64,000 nt of DNA from CAYFQB01 sp964345225. Its GTDB lineage: Bacteria; Nitrospirota; Thermodesulfovibrionia; Thermodesulfovibrionales; UBA6898. A program made the translations under genes and the position numbers. The stretch spans positions 62,001 through 126,000 of the forward strand of contig CAYFQB010000053.1 of NCBI GenBank assembly GCA_964345225.1, given 5' to 3'. Below, piece by piece: positions 27,848 through 36,245 of this stretch (position 1 is its first letter; every line of letters starts with the position of its first letter). The notes under the pieces were generated by a model, which saw nothing but the letters and a program-made list of their open reading frames with translations, ran no database searches and was not told the origin of the DNA.

Positions 27848-29284
27848 TTAAATATCCCTTATCCCCGGAAATTTCTTTTTTATTTCTGAAATCAACTCTA
27901 TATCCAAAAGACCTTCCCCGACATCTTCTAATATCTCTAAAACCCTATTATTGGAGCGGCTTAACATACTCGGTCTGCCCTCTTTTTCCCAGATATCAAA
28001 GATACATCTAACAGACAAAGTGGGATAAAAAAATTCGTCCATCATATGTTCAACCGTATGGTCTTCCATGATATAGCTTCCTCCAGGGCCGACCTTTTTT
28101 ATAACATCAAAACCCATGGTATCATTATTAACCCTGATGCCCGAAAGTATCCTGTGAATCATCCCGATTATCTCATTGTCAATAACGTACTGTTCATATG
28201 AGATGGAACTTCCTGAATCCAGAATCCCTGCTGCAAGATGGATGCAGTCAGCTCCTGTCATTGCTACCATCAGGTTAGAAAACGTTTTTTCACAACCTGC
28301 CTGGATGTCAGGCCTTTTGGCCTCTGTAACACCGCCTGAACCGTAAATTGGCAAATTATAGAGCTTTGCCAGTTGTACTGCAGCAGCGTTCATCATTGCC
28401 ATTTCTACCGAACCAAAGGTAAATTCTACCTTCCGCATATCCATTACTGTTGGGACAGCACCATAAAGTACTTTTGCACCAGGCGAAAATATCTGTGTAA
28501 GAGCTACACCTGTAAGTGCTTCAGCATGCATCTGCGAAAGGGTACCGGCAAGAGTAGCTGGTGCTGTGGCACCGGCAATAGGCGCAGGCGCACATGTAAC
28601 AGGTATACCGTGTGTAGCACAGAAATTAAGAATATTCAAAGTATTTGACTCAATAGTAAGCGGGCTAATCGGATTTGTTATGATTGAAACAAAGGGTTTA
28701 TCTATTAGCCTTTCTCCTCCCCCAGCTATCAGGCTTGCAAGGTCCCAGACCTGCTGCATCCCTTCAAGGTTTGTACATCCTCCCATAACATGTTTTGTGG
28801 TATGGTTAAAAGCCTGAAAAAAGTCATTAAGATGATAATTATCCTGCTCTATGTCATAAGCCTGGCAGGCAATCACATAAAAGCGGATATTCTGGAGGTT
28901 ATCTACCAGCGTGGCGGTATGTGCTATGTCCCTGAGCATAGTGGAACGGTAGCCCCTTGTTCCCATATCGAGAATGCGAAATACCCTTCCTCCATTTACA
29001 AAATGGACCTTGCCTTCACCAAGATGTAAGTCATTTTTACCGTCTCTAGAATAAAGCGTGAATCTTGAAGGTGCCTTATTGACGATTTCATCCAGCCAGA
29101 TGCTTTCGAAGTAAACCCTCTGATTCTCTTTGTCCACGCGGGCTCCTGCTGATTCAAGCATCTTAATAACTTCAGTGTCACAGATCCTGACGCCGACCTG
29201 TTCCAGTATATGGCGACCGGTCAAATCAATCTGTTTAACATCTTCCTGAGCAAGCAGTCTGAAGAAAGGCTGACTAATCCCCAT
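27848..29284 (-). CDS. Trimethylamine-methyltransferase (MttB) family protein, non-pyrrolysine (copy 2)
   Basis: A 478-residue TIM-barrel methyltransferase of the MttB superfamily, with conserved stretches such as ITNPISPLT, PAPIAGATAPATLAG and YGSGGVTEAKRPDIQAG. The frame has no internal TAG, so it is not a pyrrolysine enzyme. Relatives such as MtgB demethylate glycine betaine or other quaternary amines. It should move a methyl group to the corrinoid protein encoded two genes upstream. It shares only scattered blocks with copy 1, so the two may take different substrates. Confidence 0.88.
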   Translation of the reverse strand: MGISQPFFRLLAQEDVKQIDLTGRHILEQVGVRICDTEVIKMLESAGARVDKENQRVYFESIWLDEIVNKAPSRFTLYSRDGKNDLHLGEGKVHFVNGGRVFRILDMGTRGYRSTMLRDIAHTATLVDNLQNIRFYVIACQAYDIEQDNYHLNDFFQAFNHTTKHVMGGCTNLEGMQQVWDLASLIAGGGERLIDKPFVSIITNPISPLTIESNTLNILNFCATHGIPVTCAPAPIAGATAPATLAGTLSQMHAEALTGVALTQIFSPGAKVLYGAVPTVMDMRKVEFTFGSVEMAMMNAAAVQLAKLYNLPIYGSGGVTEAKRPDIQAGCEKTFSNLMVAMTGADCIHLAAGILDSGSSISYEQYVIDNEIIGMIHRILSGIRVNNDTMGFDVIKKVGPGGSYIMEDHTVEHMMDEFFYPTLSVRCIFDIWEKEGRPSMLSRSNNRVLEILEDVGEGLLDIELISEIKKKFPGIRDI

Positions 29285-29407
29285 TATAAAACCACTGTTA
29301 CTACCCTTGTATTGTTTACTTCAATCATCATCATATGAGTTAATCTGGCTTTTTATAAAATCCAATTTGTCCCGTGTATCGATGATTATCCACTGACAGA
29401 ATTCTCT

Positions 29408-30856
29408 TCATAGGCTCTTCAGTATATTTTCTATACCTTTCAGTATTCCATCGGGTTTTGATTCCACATGGTGTTCGGAAAAGATTCTTTTTACTTCAAT
29501 ATTACAAAGCTTGTAGAGATCCATAGCCCCGTCATTCTCCCATGCATCGTAACGTGAACGGTTAAGAAGCTTTGGGAGAAAATTTGCCTTCATAAAATGC
29601 TCAAATGTATGATCCTCTGTAAGAAAAATAGAGCCTGGCCCGCCCCTTGCAACTTTTTCTATAACCTCAAGTGCAAGTGTATCATCATTAACAGGTATAC
29701 CTTCGGTAAAGAAACGGCTCATTGCAACCAGTTCGTCAGCCATCATTACCATCTCAAGCGAAGATGTAGTCCCATATTCCAGAAAACCTACATCATGGAT
29801 CAGGTTAGCGCGTGAAAGCATGGCAGTTATAATGGAAAACATTGCTTCTGCACCTGCCTGAGCATCCATGACCTTTGAATCTGAAGCACCTGCAAAAGCC
29901 CAGATTGGCAAACCATATATTTCGTCACGCATATCAGCAAGTGCGGCCTGCGTAAGACTCCATTCCGGACAACCGTATGATACTACAGTGGATTTCATGT
30001 CCAGTACGCTGACATTCGGACCGAACAGGAAAGGCGCCCCTTTATTCACAAGCTGATGTATAACAAGACCCACGAGGTTCTCTGCTATCCCCATAGCCAT
30101 GGCTCCGGCGAGTGTTACTGGTGCTCCGCCTCCCGCATTTGAACCTGAAGGAAAACATATCGGGATCTTTTTTTCAGCACAGAAGATAAGTTTTTCAAGT
30201 ACGTTTTTCGGAAACCTGAGGGGGCTTATCGCCTCTGAGTAATTAAGCAGAAAAGGTTTTTTCTTAAGCTCCTCTTCACCTCCTGCAACAAGAGAGGCAA
30301 TCTCGTAAATCCTGGCGATATCACTGCCGCTGTCAGCAATAAAAACAATTGGCTTATTAGTATTCTTAACCATCTCGGCAAAAACATAAATATATATGGA
30401 CTGTACCGGAACATCTTCAGGATTGGCCATGGACATTGCAAAGTCCATATTCTCAAGTCCGTCAACGAGCCTTGTGAAATTGGCCACATCTTTCAGGACA
30501 GTCCGGCGGCGTTTACCTGTTTCCAGATCAGTAGTATAAGTGGCGTCTGAACCTGTTCCATAAAATGAATTTCCGTTTTCAAGCTGAATCGCCTTATCAC
30601 CATGCTGATTGCAGAGGATTATCTGTCGAGGAGCTGAATTCAGAGCCTCTTCAACAAGGTAAACGGGCATCTTTACCCAATTGCCATCGGAAACCTTGCA
30701 TCCGGCACCGGAAAGTATTTCAAGTGCACCAGGGTGTTCCATCCTGAAGCCGGTCTTTTCAAGTATCTCCAGTGCAGAAGTGTGGATTGCCAGAGCCTGC
30801 TCGCGATTTAAAACCTTAAGACGGGGCTTAAATGTCTCAATTTCTAAAGGTTTCAT
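29408..30856 (-). CDS. Trimethylamine-methyltransferase (MttB) family protein, non-pyrrolysine (copy 1)
   Basis: A 482-residue MttB homologue with AISPLRFPKNVLEKLIF, CFPSGSNAGGGAPVTLAGA and GASDSKVMDAQAGAEAM stretches. No in-frame amber codon is present. A good AAGGAG lies before the ATG. It directly follows the corrinoid protein gene (30 bases), so it is the likely main methyl donor to it. The 123 bases after it, before copy 2, hold no clear gene; the TGA stop there is followed by 28 further open codons in frame, probably by chance. Confidence 0.9.
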   Translation of the reverse strand: MKPLEIETFKPRLKVLNREQALAIHTSALEILEKTGFRMEHPGALEILSGAGCKVSDGNWVKMPVYLVEEALNSAPRQIILCNQHGDKAIQLENGNSFYGTGSDATYTTDLETGKRRRTVLKDVANFTRLVDGLENMDFAMSMANPEDVPVQSIYIYVFAEMVKNTNKPIVFIADSGSDIARIYEIASLVAGGEEELKKKPFLLNYSEAISPLRFPKNVLEKLIFCAEKKIPICFPSGSNAGGGAPVTLAGAMAMGIAENLVGLVIHQLVNKGAPFLFGPNVSVLDMKSTVVSYGCPEWSLTQAALADMRDEIYGLPIWAFAGASDSKVMDAQAGAEAMFSIITAMLSRANLIHDVGFLEYGTTSSLEMVMMADELVAMSRFFTEGIPVNDDTLALEVIEKVARGGPGSIFLTEDHTFEHFMKANFLPKLLNRSRYDAWENDGAMDLYKLCNIEVKRIFSEHHVESKPDGILKGIENILKSL

Positions 30857-30886
30857 GTATTACTCCTTTTTAGATAGAATAACTTA

Positions 30887-31525
30887 CTAAGAAATGCCCA
30901 GTATTTTTTTGGCTGCAATAACTGCAGATCCTGCATCGGGGGCATAAGAATCAGCCCCAATCTGCTGGGCATAGTTTTCGCTTACAGGAGCTCCACCAAT
31001 CATGACCTTGACTTTATCCCTGATTCCAGCATTTTTAAGAGCTTCTATAGTATCTCGCATGCCAGGCATTGTTGTTGAAAGCAGGGCAGACATTGCTATT
31101 ATATCCGCATCAACATCTTTAGCCTTTTGAACAAAAATTTCAGAGGATATATCGACTCCGAGGTCACTTATTGTAAATCCTGCGCCCTCCATCATCATAA
31201 CAACCAGGTTCTTGCCGATGTCATGCAGGTCGCCTTTAACAGTTCCAATCACAATTTTCCCTTTCAGGCTTATGTTGCCTTCCTTGAAAAACGGCTTGAT
31301 CAGGTTCATGCATTCCTGCATCGACTTGGCTGAACGTAACATCTGCGGCACAAATAACTGGCCCTTAGAAAATTTTTGTCCCACCTCATCCATTGGAGCA
31401 ATAAGGCCCTTATCGAGGACTTCCTGTACATCAACTTTTTTGTCAAGGAGCCTCTGGGTTTCTGAAGTAGCTGTCTTAATATCAGCCTTTATTATAGCTT
31501 CCACCAATGCCTGGAATTCGCTCAT
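30887..31525 (-). CDS. Corrinoid (B12-binding) methyl-carrier protein
   Basis: A 212-residue protein of the MtbC/MtgC type. A helical cap domain (1-85) precedes a cobalamin-binding Rossmann domain with GDLHDIGKNLV, which carries the DxHxxG ligand motif, and later IAMSALLSTTMPGM and VMIGGAPVS. It holds the methyl group as methylcobalamin between the MttB enzymes and the pterin methyltransferase. AAGGAGG lies 7 bases before its ATG. It sits 32 bases after the methyltransferase gene upstream. Confidence 0.95.
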   Translation of the reverse strand: MSEFQALVEAIIKADIKTATSETQRLLDKKVDVQEVLDKGLIAPMDEVGQKFSKGQLFVPQMLRSAKSMQECMNLIKPFFKEGNISLKGKIVIGTVKGDLHDIGKNLVVMMMEGAGFTISDLGVDISSEIFVQKAKDVDADIIAMSALLSTTMPGMRDTIEALKNAGIRDKVKVMIGGAPVSENYAQQIGADSYAPDAGSAVIAAKKILGIS

Positions 31526-31557
31526 ATTTGTCCTCCTTTAATTATTTAGTACATATA

Positions 31558-32358
31558 TCAATAATCAATGATCTTACCGGTCTGGTGCGCTTCGATAAAT
31601 TTTTCGCAGTATTCATCACGGCCTAGAAGCATTTCAATAGCAAGAATCGTTGACATAAGCTTATTGTCGGTAGGATCAACAATAGCGGCTGTCAGACCAT
31701 ATGCCATACAGAGAGCAAGAAAACTTCTGTTGATGAGCCGTCTATGGGGAAGCCCGAAGGATATATTTGAGAGACCGCAGATAGTCCTGACACCTGGAAA
31801 AGCCTTCATTATCTTGCCGATGCTTTCAATAGCAGCCATACCCATGCGGGTATCAACTGATACAGGCTGCACTAGAGGGTCCAGATAAATCTTTTCAAGA
31901 GGGATACCATTATCTGCAAGACTTTTAATGAGTTCTGAACCGACCTGAACCCTTTCTTCAACAGTTGTTGGCATGGATGTCCTGGAAATACAGAGTGCAA
32001 CAATACTGCAGGGGTTAGATGTAATCAAGGGAAGAATGGATTCATAACGTCCGGTCTCCAGTGAAATAGAATTTATCAATGGTTCGCCTTTATGGCATTT
32101 TACAGCCTCTGACAATGCCTCGGGATTGGGGCTGTCAAGGCATAGGGGCAGGTCTATTTCATTTTGTATTGTTTTTACAAGCCAGCACAGACAATCAACT
32201 TCTTCATCAAGAAAAGTCCCGGCATTAACATCTATATAATCTGCTCCGGCTTCACGCTGCTCTCTCGCAACTTTAATGATATAATCGGCATCACGTCTTT
32301 TTACAGCTTCAGAAATGCTTTTCCGACTTGTATTGATCTTTTCTCCTACTATGATCAT
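31558..32358 (-). CDS. Methylcorrinoid:tetrahydrofolate methyltransferase (AcsE/MtgA-like)
   Basis: A 266-residue pterin-binding TIM barrel. VGEKINTSRK at the start, DYIDVNAGT near 40-48, LCLDSPNPEAL near 70, LVQPVSVDT near 160 and GLSNISFGLPHRR near 195 are the standard pterin-binding landmarks. It should pass the methyl group from the corrinoid protein to tetrahydrofolate. It is the first gene of the methyl-transfer operon. Confidence 0.92.
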   Translation of the reverse strand: MIIVGEKINTSRKSISEAVKRRDADYIIKVAREQREAGADYIDVNAGTFLDEEVDCLCWLVKTIQNEIDLPLCLDSPNPEALSEAVKCHKGEPLINSISLETGRYESILPLITSNPCSIVALCISRTSMPTTVEERVQVGSELIKSLADNGIPLEKIYLDPLVQPVSVDTRMGMAAIESIGKIMKAFPGVRTICGLSNISFGLPHRRLINRSFLALCMAYGLTAAIVDPTDNKLMSTILAIEMLLGRDEYCEKFIEAHQTGKIIDY

Positions 32359-32689
32359 GGGTAACTCTTATGGCCTTGACTCTGTAAATAGTCTGCATCA
32401 AAGAGTCCTCGCAACTTGTTCAAGAGCTCAGAGACTTTAAATAAGTTTTAAAATGAGCAGCTATTCCCGCCACTAAAAGTCTATACAACAGGCGATTACT
32501 ATCAAAACTGCGAAAATATTAATACAAATTAATATTAATTGCAACTTTGGAATCTACTTATCAGAAATCTTTATATACAGATTGTAACCATCGGTAAAGC
32601 TTAGAGACAGAAAACCTTGGGAAGTATAAGGCTTTCTTTCGGAGTGAAAAAGACTTGCAAAAAACTTAAGAAGGGAAACAAAATAACTC
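32359..32689. other. Divergent intergenic region
   Basis: 331 bases between the methyl-transfer operon (minus) and the spermidine-synthase-like gene (plus). It must hold both promoters. I find no tRNA, riboswitch-like fold or confident promoter boxes; no cobalamin riboswitch consensus was seen. Confidence 0.4.
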
Positions 32690-34792
32690 ATGATAATGAG
32701 TGGGCTGCCCGTTATGACGGTCGGGCTAACCGCAATCCTCCTGCAGATAACAGCTCTTAGGCAGCTTCTTGCAATATTTTCAGGAAACGAACTGGATATA
32801 GGAATAACCCTGTCTGTCTGGCTGACAGCGGTAGGTATCGGCAGTTTTACAGGCACTAAAATAAGGCTCCGGCATGCGTTTGCTTTATCATTCATCGCTG
32901 TTGCTATTGTTTTGCAACCTTCATTTCTATTCATACGTCTGATACGATCTTTCTTCTCATTGGAGTTTGGAGAAACTATACCTTTAACAATAATAGTATT
33001 CTCTACAGTCATAGCGCTGCTACCTTTGTGCACTGTTATTGGATTCCAGTTTCCCCTGGCTGTCTCTTATATGAAAGAAAAAACAGCTAAAGTCTACAGC
33101 CTTGAGTCATTAGGTGCGTTTATGGGTGGTGTATTGTTCACATTCCTGCTTTCAGGCAGATTGAATGCATCTATTCTATTGATATTAATCAGTATCCTTA
33201 ATATTGTTATAGCTTCGATAATCCTGAGGAAGAAATTTCTCACCATATTATTATTAGTCCCCGTTATCTTTTACCTGGGGATTGACAAATTTACCAAGAT
33301 CTCACAATTGAAAGGCGCAGAAGTCATTGACAGGGTCGAGTCGAAATATGGCGAAATTACAGTTTTAAAGACCAGGGAACAGTTAAATGTATATTCTTCC
33401 GGTAAATTTCAGTTTTCATACCCTGATCCACAGACCGAGGAACTGAGGGCTCATCTATCAATGACTGTTCATCACTTCCCGTCTAAAATATTGGTTATCG
33501 GGGGATCACCCTCGGTCTTGAGGGAATTCTTAAAATATCCATTAACTAAAATTGACTTTGTAGAGATAGACCCAGAGATGATAAACGTATCACTCAGACT
33601 TCTGACCGAGGAAGACAGGAAAATCCTAAAGGACGGAAGGGTAAGGATAATAACCACTGATGCAAGGAAATTCATTAAGGCAACTGATGTTCCTGAGTAT
33701 AACCTCGTTGTTTTAAATCTGCCTGAACCGTCAACGGCAAACATAAACAGGTTCTACACTATCGAATTTTTTAAAGAAGCAAAGGCAGTACTCGGAAAAG
33801 ACGGCATACTTTGTTTAACACTTCCAACTTCTTCAGGCTATATCGGCAGAAGAATGCAGATAGCCAACGGCTCGATTTTCAACACAATTAAAAATGTCTT
33901 CAATCATGTGGAGGTTTCTTCAGAAGAGTATGGATACATCTTTGCCTCAAACAGTCCAGTAAATATATCACCGGATAAACTTGATGATAGATTCTCTAAA
34001 AGGCAGATTGAGACAGTTTATTACAGATCCTTTATTATTAATGATGCCTTCTCTCCTTTAAAGGTAAATATGGTCAGGGAAAGACTTGGAAAGTCTGACA
34101 CAATAAATAGTGATCTGAAGCCTGTTGCTTACCTGTATAACCTCATGCTTTGGGCTGAAGTACATGGAGGAAAAATTCTGAATTATTTTCTCGAGTTTAA
34201 GGGTTGGCAGATTCTAATTGCAGTTATAACAGCATTTCTGACCATTACAGCAATCCTTTGGAGGAAAAAGCAGGCTGTCTATTATTCCATGTTTACAACA
34301 GGATATTCGGTAATGGCATTTTCCCTGATAATAATACTTACCTATCAGGCATCATTTGGCTATGTTTATGAGATGATAGGGCTGCTTACATCAACCTTTA
34401 TGATAGGAATGGCACTTGGTGCTCAAATAATAAAAGATGTGCGCAGACCTATAAAATGGCTTCAATTTTTTGAAGCCGTAATAATCATTCTATTCATTTC
34501 TGCTCCCCTGTTTTTCAAACAAGAGGTATACTTCTATATATTAAGTCTGCTATGTGGCATAATAGGCGGTGTTCAGTTTATAACAGCGAATCTATGCAGA
34601 AAAGAACTGGAGACAACTATGGTTGCGGGAAGGCTTTATGCCATAGACCTTGCAGGATCTTTTTTAGGTGCCTTTTTAACTTCGATACTGTTGATACCAT
34701 TACTGGGGATTCAGAATACGCTTTTGTCCCTTGTATCAATAAAAGGGCTGTCCCTTATTTTTCTTTTATCAATAAGACATGAAAAATATTAA
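32690..34792 (+). CDS. Polytopic membrane protein with spermidine-synthase-like domain
   Basis: A 700-residue protein: six or so helices (1-205), a soluble methyltransferase-fold domain (215-430) and another set of helices (475-695). This is the layout of fused membrane/spermidine-synthase proteins. The SAM-loop region reads VIGGSPSVLREFL, so the usual GGGDG motif is degraded; the FVEIDPEM motif is intact. That makes aminopropyl transfer doubtful; such proteins often have unknown roles. It overlaps the FMN/Fe-S gene by 14 bases, so the two products likely act together in the membrane. Confidence 0.8.
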   Translation: MIMSGLPVMTVGLTAILLQITALRQLLAIFSGNELDIGITLSVWLTAVGIGSFTGTKIRLRHAFALSFIAVAIVLQPSFLFIRLIRSFFSLEFGETIPLTIIVFSTVIALLPLCTVIGFQFPLAVSYMKEKTAKVYSLESLGAFMGGVLFTFLLSGRLNASILLILISILNIVIASIILRKKFLTILLLVPVIFYLGIDKFTKISQLKGAEVIDRVESKYGEITVLKTREQLNVYSSGKFQFSYPDPQTEELRAHLSMTVHHFPSKILVIGGSPSVLREFLKYPLTKIDFVEIDPEMINVSLRLLTEEDRKILKDGRVRIITTDARKFIKATDVPEYNLVVLNLPEPSTANINRFYTIEFFKEAKAVLGKDGILCLTLPTSSGYIGRRMQIANGSIFNTIKNVFNHVEVSSEEYGYIFASNSPVNISPDKLDDRFSKRQIETVYYRSFIINDAFSPLKVNMVRERLGKSDTINSDLKPVAYLYNLMLWAEVHGGKILNYFLEFKGWQILIAVITAFLTITAILWRKKQAVYYSMFTTGYSVMAFSLIIILTYQASFGYVYEMIGLLTSTFMIGMALGAQIIKDVRRPIKWLQFFEAVIIILFISAPLFFKQEVYFYILSLLCGIIGGVQFITANLCRKELETTMVAGRLYAIDLAGSFLGAFLTSILLIPLLGIQNTLLSLVSIKGLSLIFLLSIRHEKY

Positions 34793-35999
34793 AATTATTT
34801 TATTTATTACAGTGATTGCATCATTAATTGCTGGATATACCATTCAGATATTCATTCACGAAAAAAAGATTGATGAGAAGGAATATCTTAAGGAAATTGC
34901 TCCTGATATTAGTTTTTCCGAAAAAAAGGCCAATCCTCCCCATTACATCTCGGATGAGGGTATCGTTGCTTTCAATACATATGATATTACACCTTCAATC
35001 AAAGGATATGCCGGGCCAATAAAGATCATGCTTGCATTAAGCTCTGACGGGAAAATTTCAGGTATAAAGATACTCGAACATAAGGAGACAAAAAATTATG
35101 TACATTACATGGAAACCCCGCAATACCTGAGACAGTTTCTGGGCAAGAGTATAAATGACCAATTTGAAATCGATAGTGATATAGACGCTATCAGCAGGGC
35201 TACAGTGAGTGTAGAAGCACTGGCAAACACCATAAGGGAGTCCTCCAGGATAGTTGCCTCGAATGTCTACGGCTTGGATGTAATTACAGAAGGAAAAAGG
35301 TCTGCAATTGGTATAGGATGGATTCTATATCTGCTCTTATTCTCTTTTTCTCTGACATTTTATTTTATTACCAGAAAGTCCAAAAAATTTCTCAGGATAA
35401 GAGATATCATCCTTGTTGTAAGCATACTCGTTACCGGTTTATATCTTTCGAGCCCTTTTTCCATTTTGCATGCATTTAATCTCCTCCTCTTAAGACTGTC
35501 TTCTGATATTCTTCTGTATGTCATTGTTGCCAGCACGATAATTTCTATAATAATTGCAGGAAGATTTTACTGTGGATGGCTGTGTCCATTTGGAGCCTTA
35601 TCAGAATTTATCGGGAGGCTTCCTTTCAGAAAATGGGACATATCCACAGTAACAGATGACAGGTGGAGGGAATTGAAATATATCCTGCTGGGTATAGCTG
35701 CAATTGCGGTCTTTATAAGCAGGAGAGCTGAATTCGGGAATTATGAAACGTATGTTACTCTTTTTGCATTTCATGGGAATCTTCTTACATGGACCCTTGT
35801 AGTAATAGCGCTTCTTGCAAATCTCAGGATAGAGAGGTTCTGGTGCAGGTACCTCTGCCCTGTTGCTGTACTTACAGGATTACTTACACGAAAGGACTCC
35901 GGATACATAAGCAGAGAGGACTGTCCCATGTCAAACAAACAAAAGCCGCTGATTTCAGAATGTATCAGGTGTAATAGATGTTATATAAGAGAGTCATAA
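34779..35999 (+). CDS. FMN-binding and 4Fe-4S membrane protein (NosR/RnfG-NapH-like)
   Basis: A 406-residue protein. After an N-terminal helix comes an FMN-binding domain (about 60-165), whose flavinylation-type motif is AISRATVSV near 140-148. Six or so helices follow, with two NapH-like motifs CGWLCPFGA and CRYLCPVAV on either side of a membrane pair. It ends with a single short cysteine group CIRCNRC, and the rest of a normal ferredoxin motif (a later C..P) is missing: the frame stops just where a repeat tract begins. It likely carries electrons across the membrane. No apbE-type FMN transferase is seen in the window. Confidence 0.8.
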   Translation: MKNIKIILFITVIASLIAGYTIQIFIHEKKIDEKEYLKEIAPDISFSEKKANPPHYISDEGIVAFNTYDITPSIKGYAGPIKIMLALSSDGKISGIKILEHKETKNYVHYMETPQYLRQFLGKSINDQFEIDSDIDAISRATVSVEALANTIRESSRIVASNVYGLDVITEGKRSAIGIGWILYLLLFSFSLTFYFITRKSKKFLRIRDIILVVSILVTGLYLSSPFSILHAFNLLLLRLSSDILLYVIVASTIISIIIAGRFYCGWLCPFGALSEFIGRLPFRKWDISTVTDDRWRELKYILLGIAAIAVFISRRAEFGNYETYVTLFAFHGNLLTWTLVVIALLANLRIERFWCRYLCPVAVLTGLLTRKDSGYISREDCPMSNKQKPLISECIRCNRCYIRES

Positions 36000-36235
36000 T
36001 AAAAGTAGGAAGTAGGGAGTAAGCGGTAGGCAGTAAAAGGTAAGGATAAAAAGGAAGTGAGGAGTTAGGGGTGAGGAGTTAGGAGTAAAAAGTAAACAGT
36101 AAAAAGCAGGGGGCATGGTGCAGGGCGAAAAGCGAAAAAAGTAGGCACTAGGAAGTAAGCAGTATGCAGTAAAAAGCAGGGTGCAAGGAGCAGGGCGCAG
36201 GGCGTAAAGAAGATTGAAAATTGAATATTAGATAT
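36000..36235. repeat. Degenerate heptad repeat tract (AGTAGGC type)
   Basis: About 235 bases made of loosely repeated 7-base units such as AGTAGGC, AGTAAGC, AGGAGTT and CAGGGCG. Similar tracts are at 55188-55385 (opposite orientation) and 62165-62420. The tract starts 1 base after the stop of the NosR-like gene and ends beside the stop of the acyl synthetase gene. No coding potential. Confidence 0.8.
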
Positions 36236-36245
36236 TAAATAACTT

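Noticed and set aside
29319..29410. Read-through or extra coding after the TGA of the first MttB gene
   Set aside because: The 28 open codons after TGA are plausible by chance; there is no selenocysteine-type hairpin or conservation evidence, and the protein already has normal length.
27848..30856. Pyrrolysine-containing MttB
   Set aside because: Both frames are uninterrupted by in-frame TAG and no pyl genes are seen in the window.
32359..32689. Cobalamin riboswitch upstream of the methyl-transfer operon
   Set aside because: I could not find the conserved B12-box or a matching fold by eye.
36000..36235. CRISPR-like array
   Set aside because: Units are short, degenerate and contiguous with no spacers of even length; no cas genes nearby.
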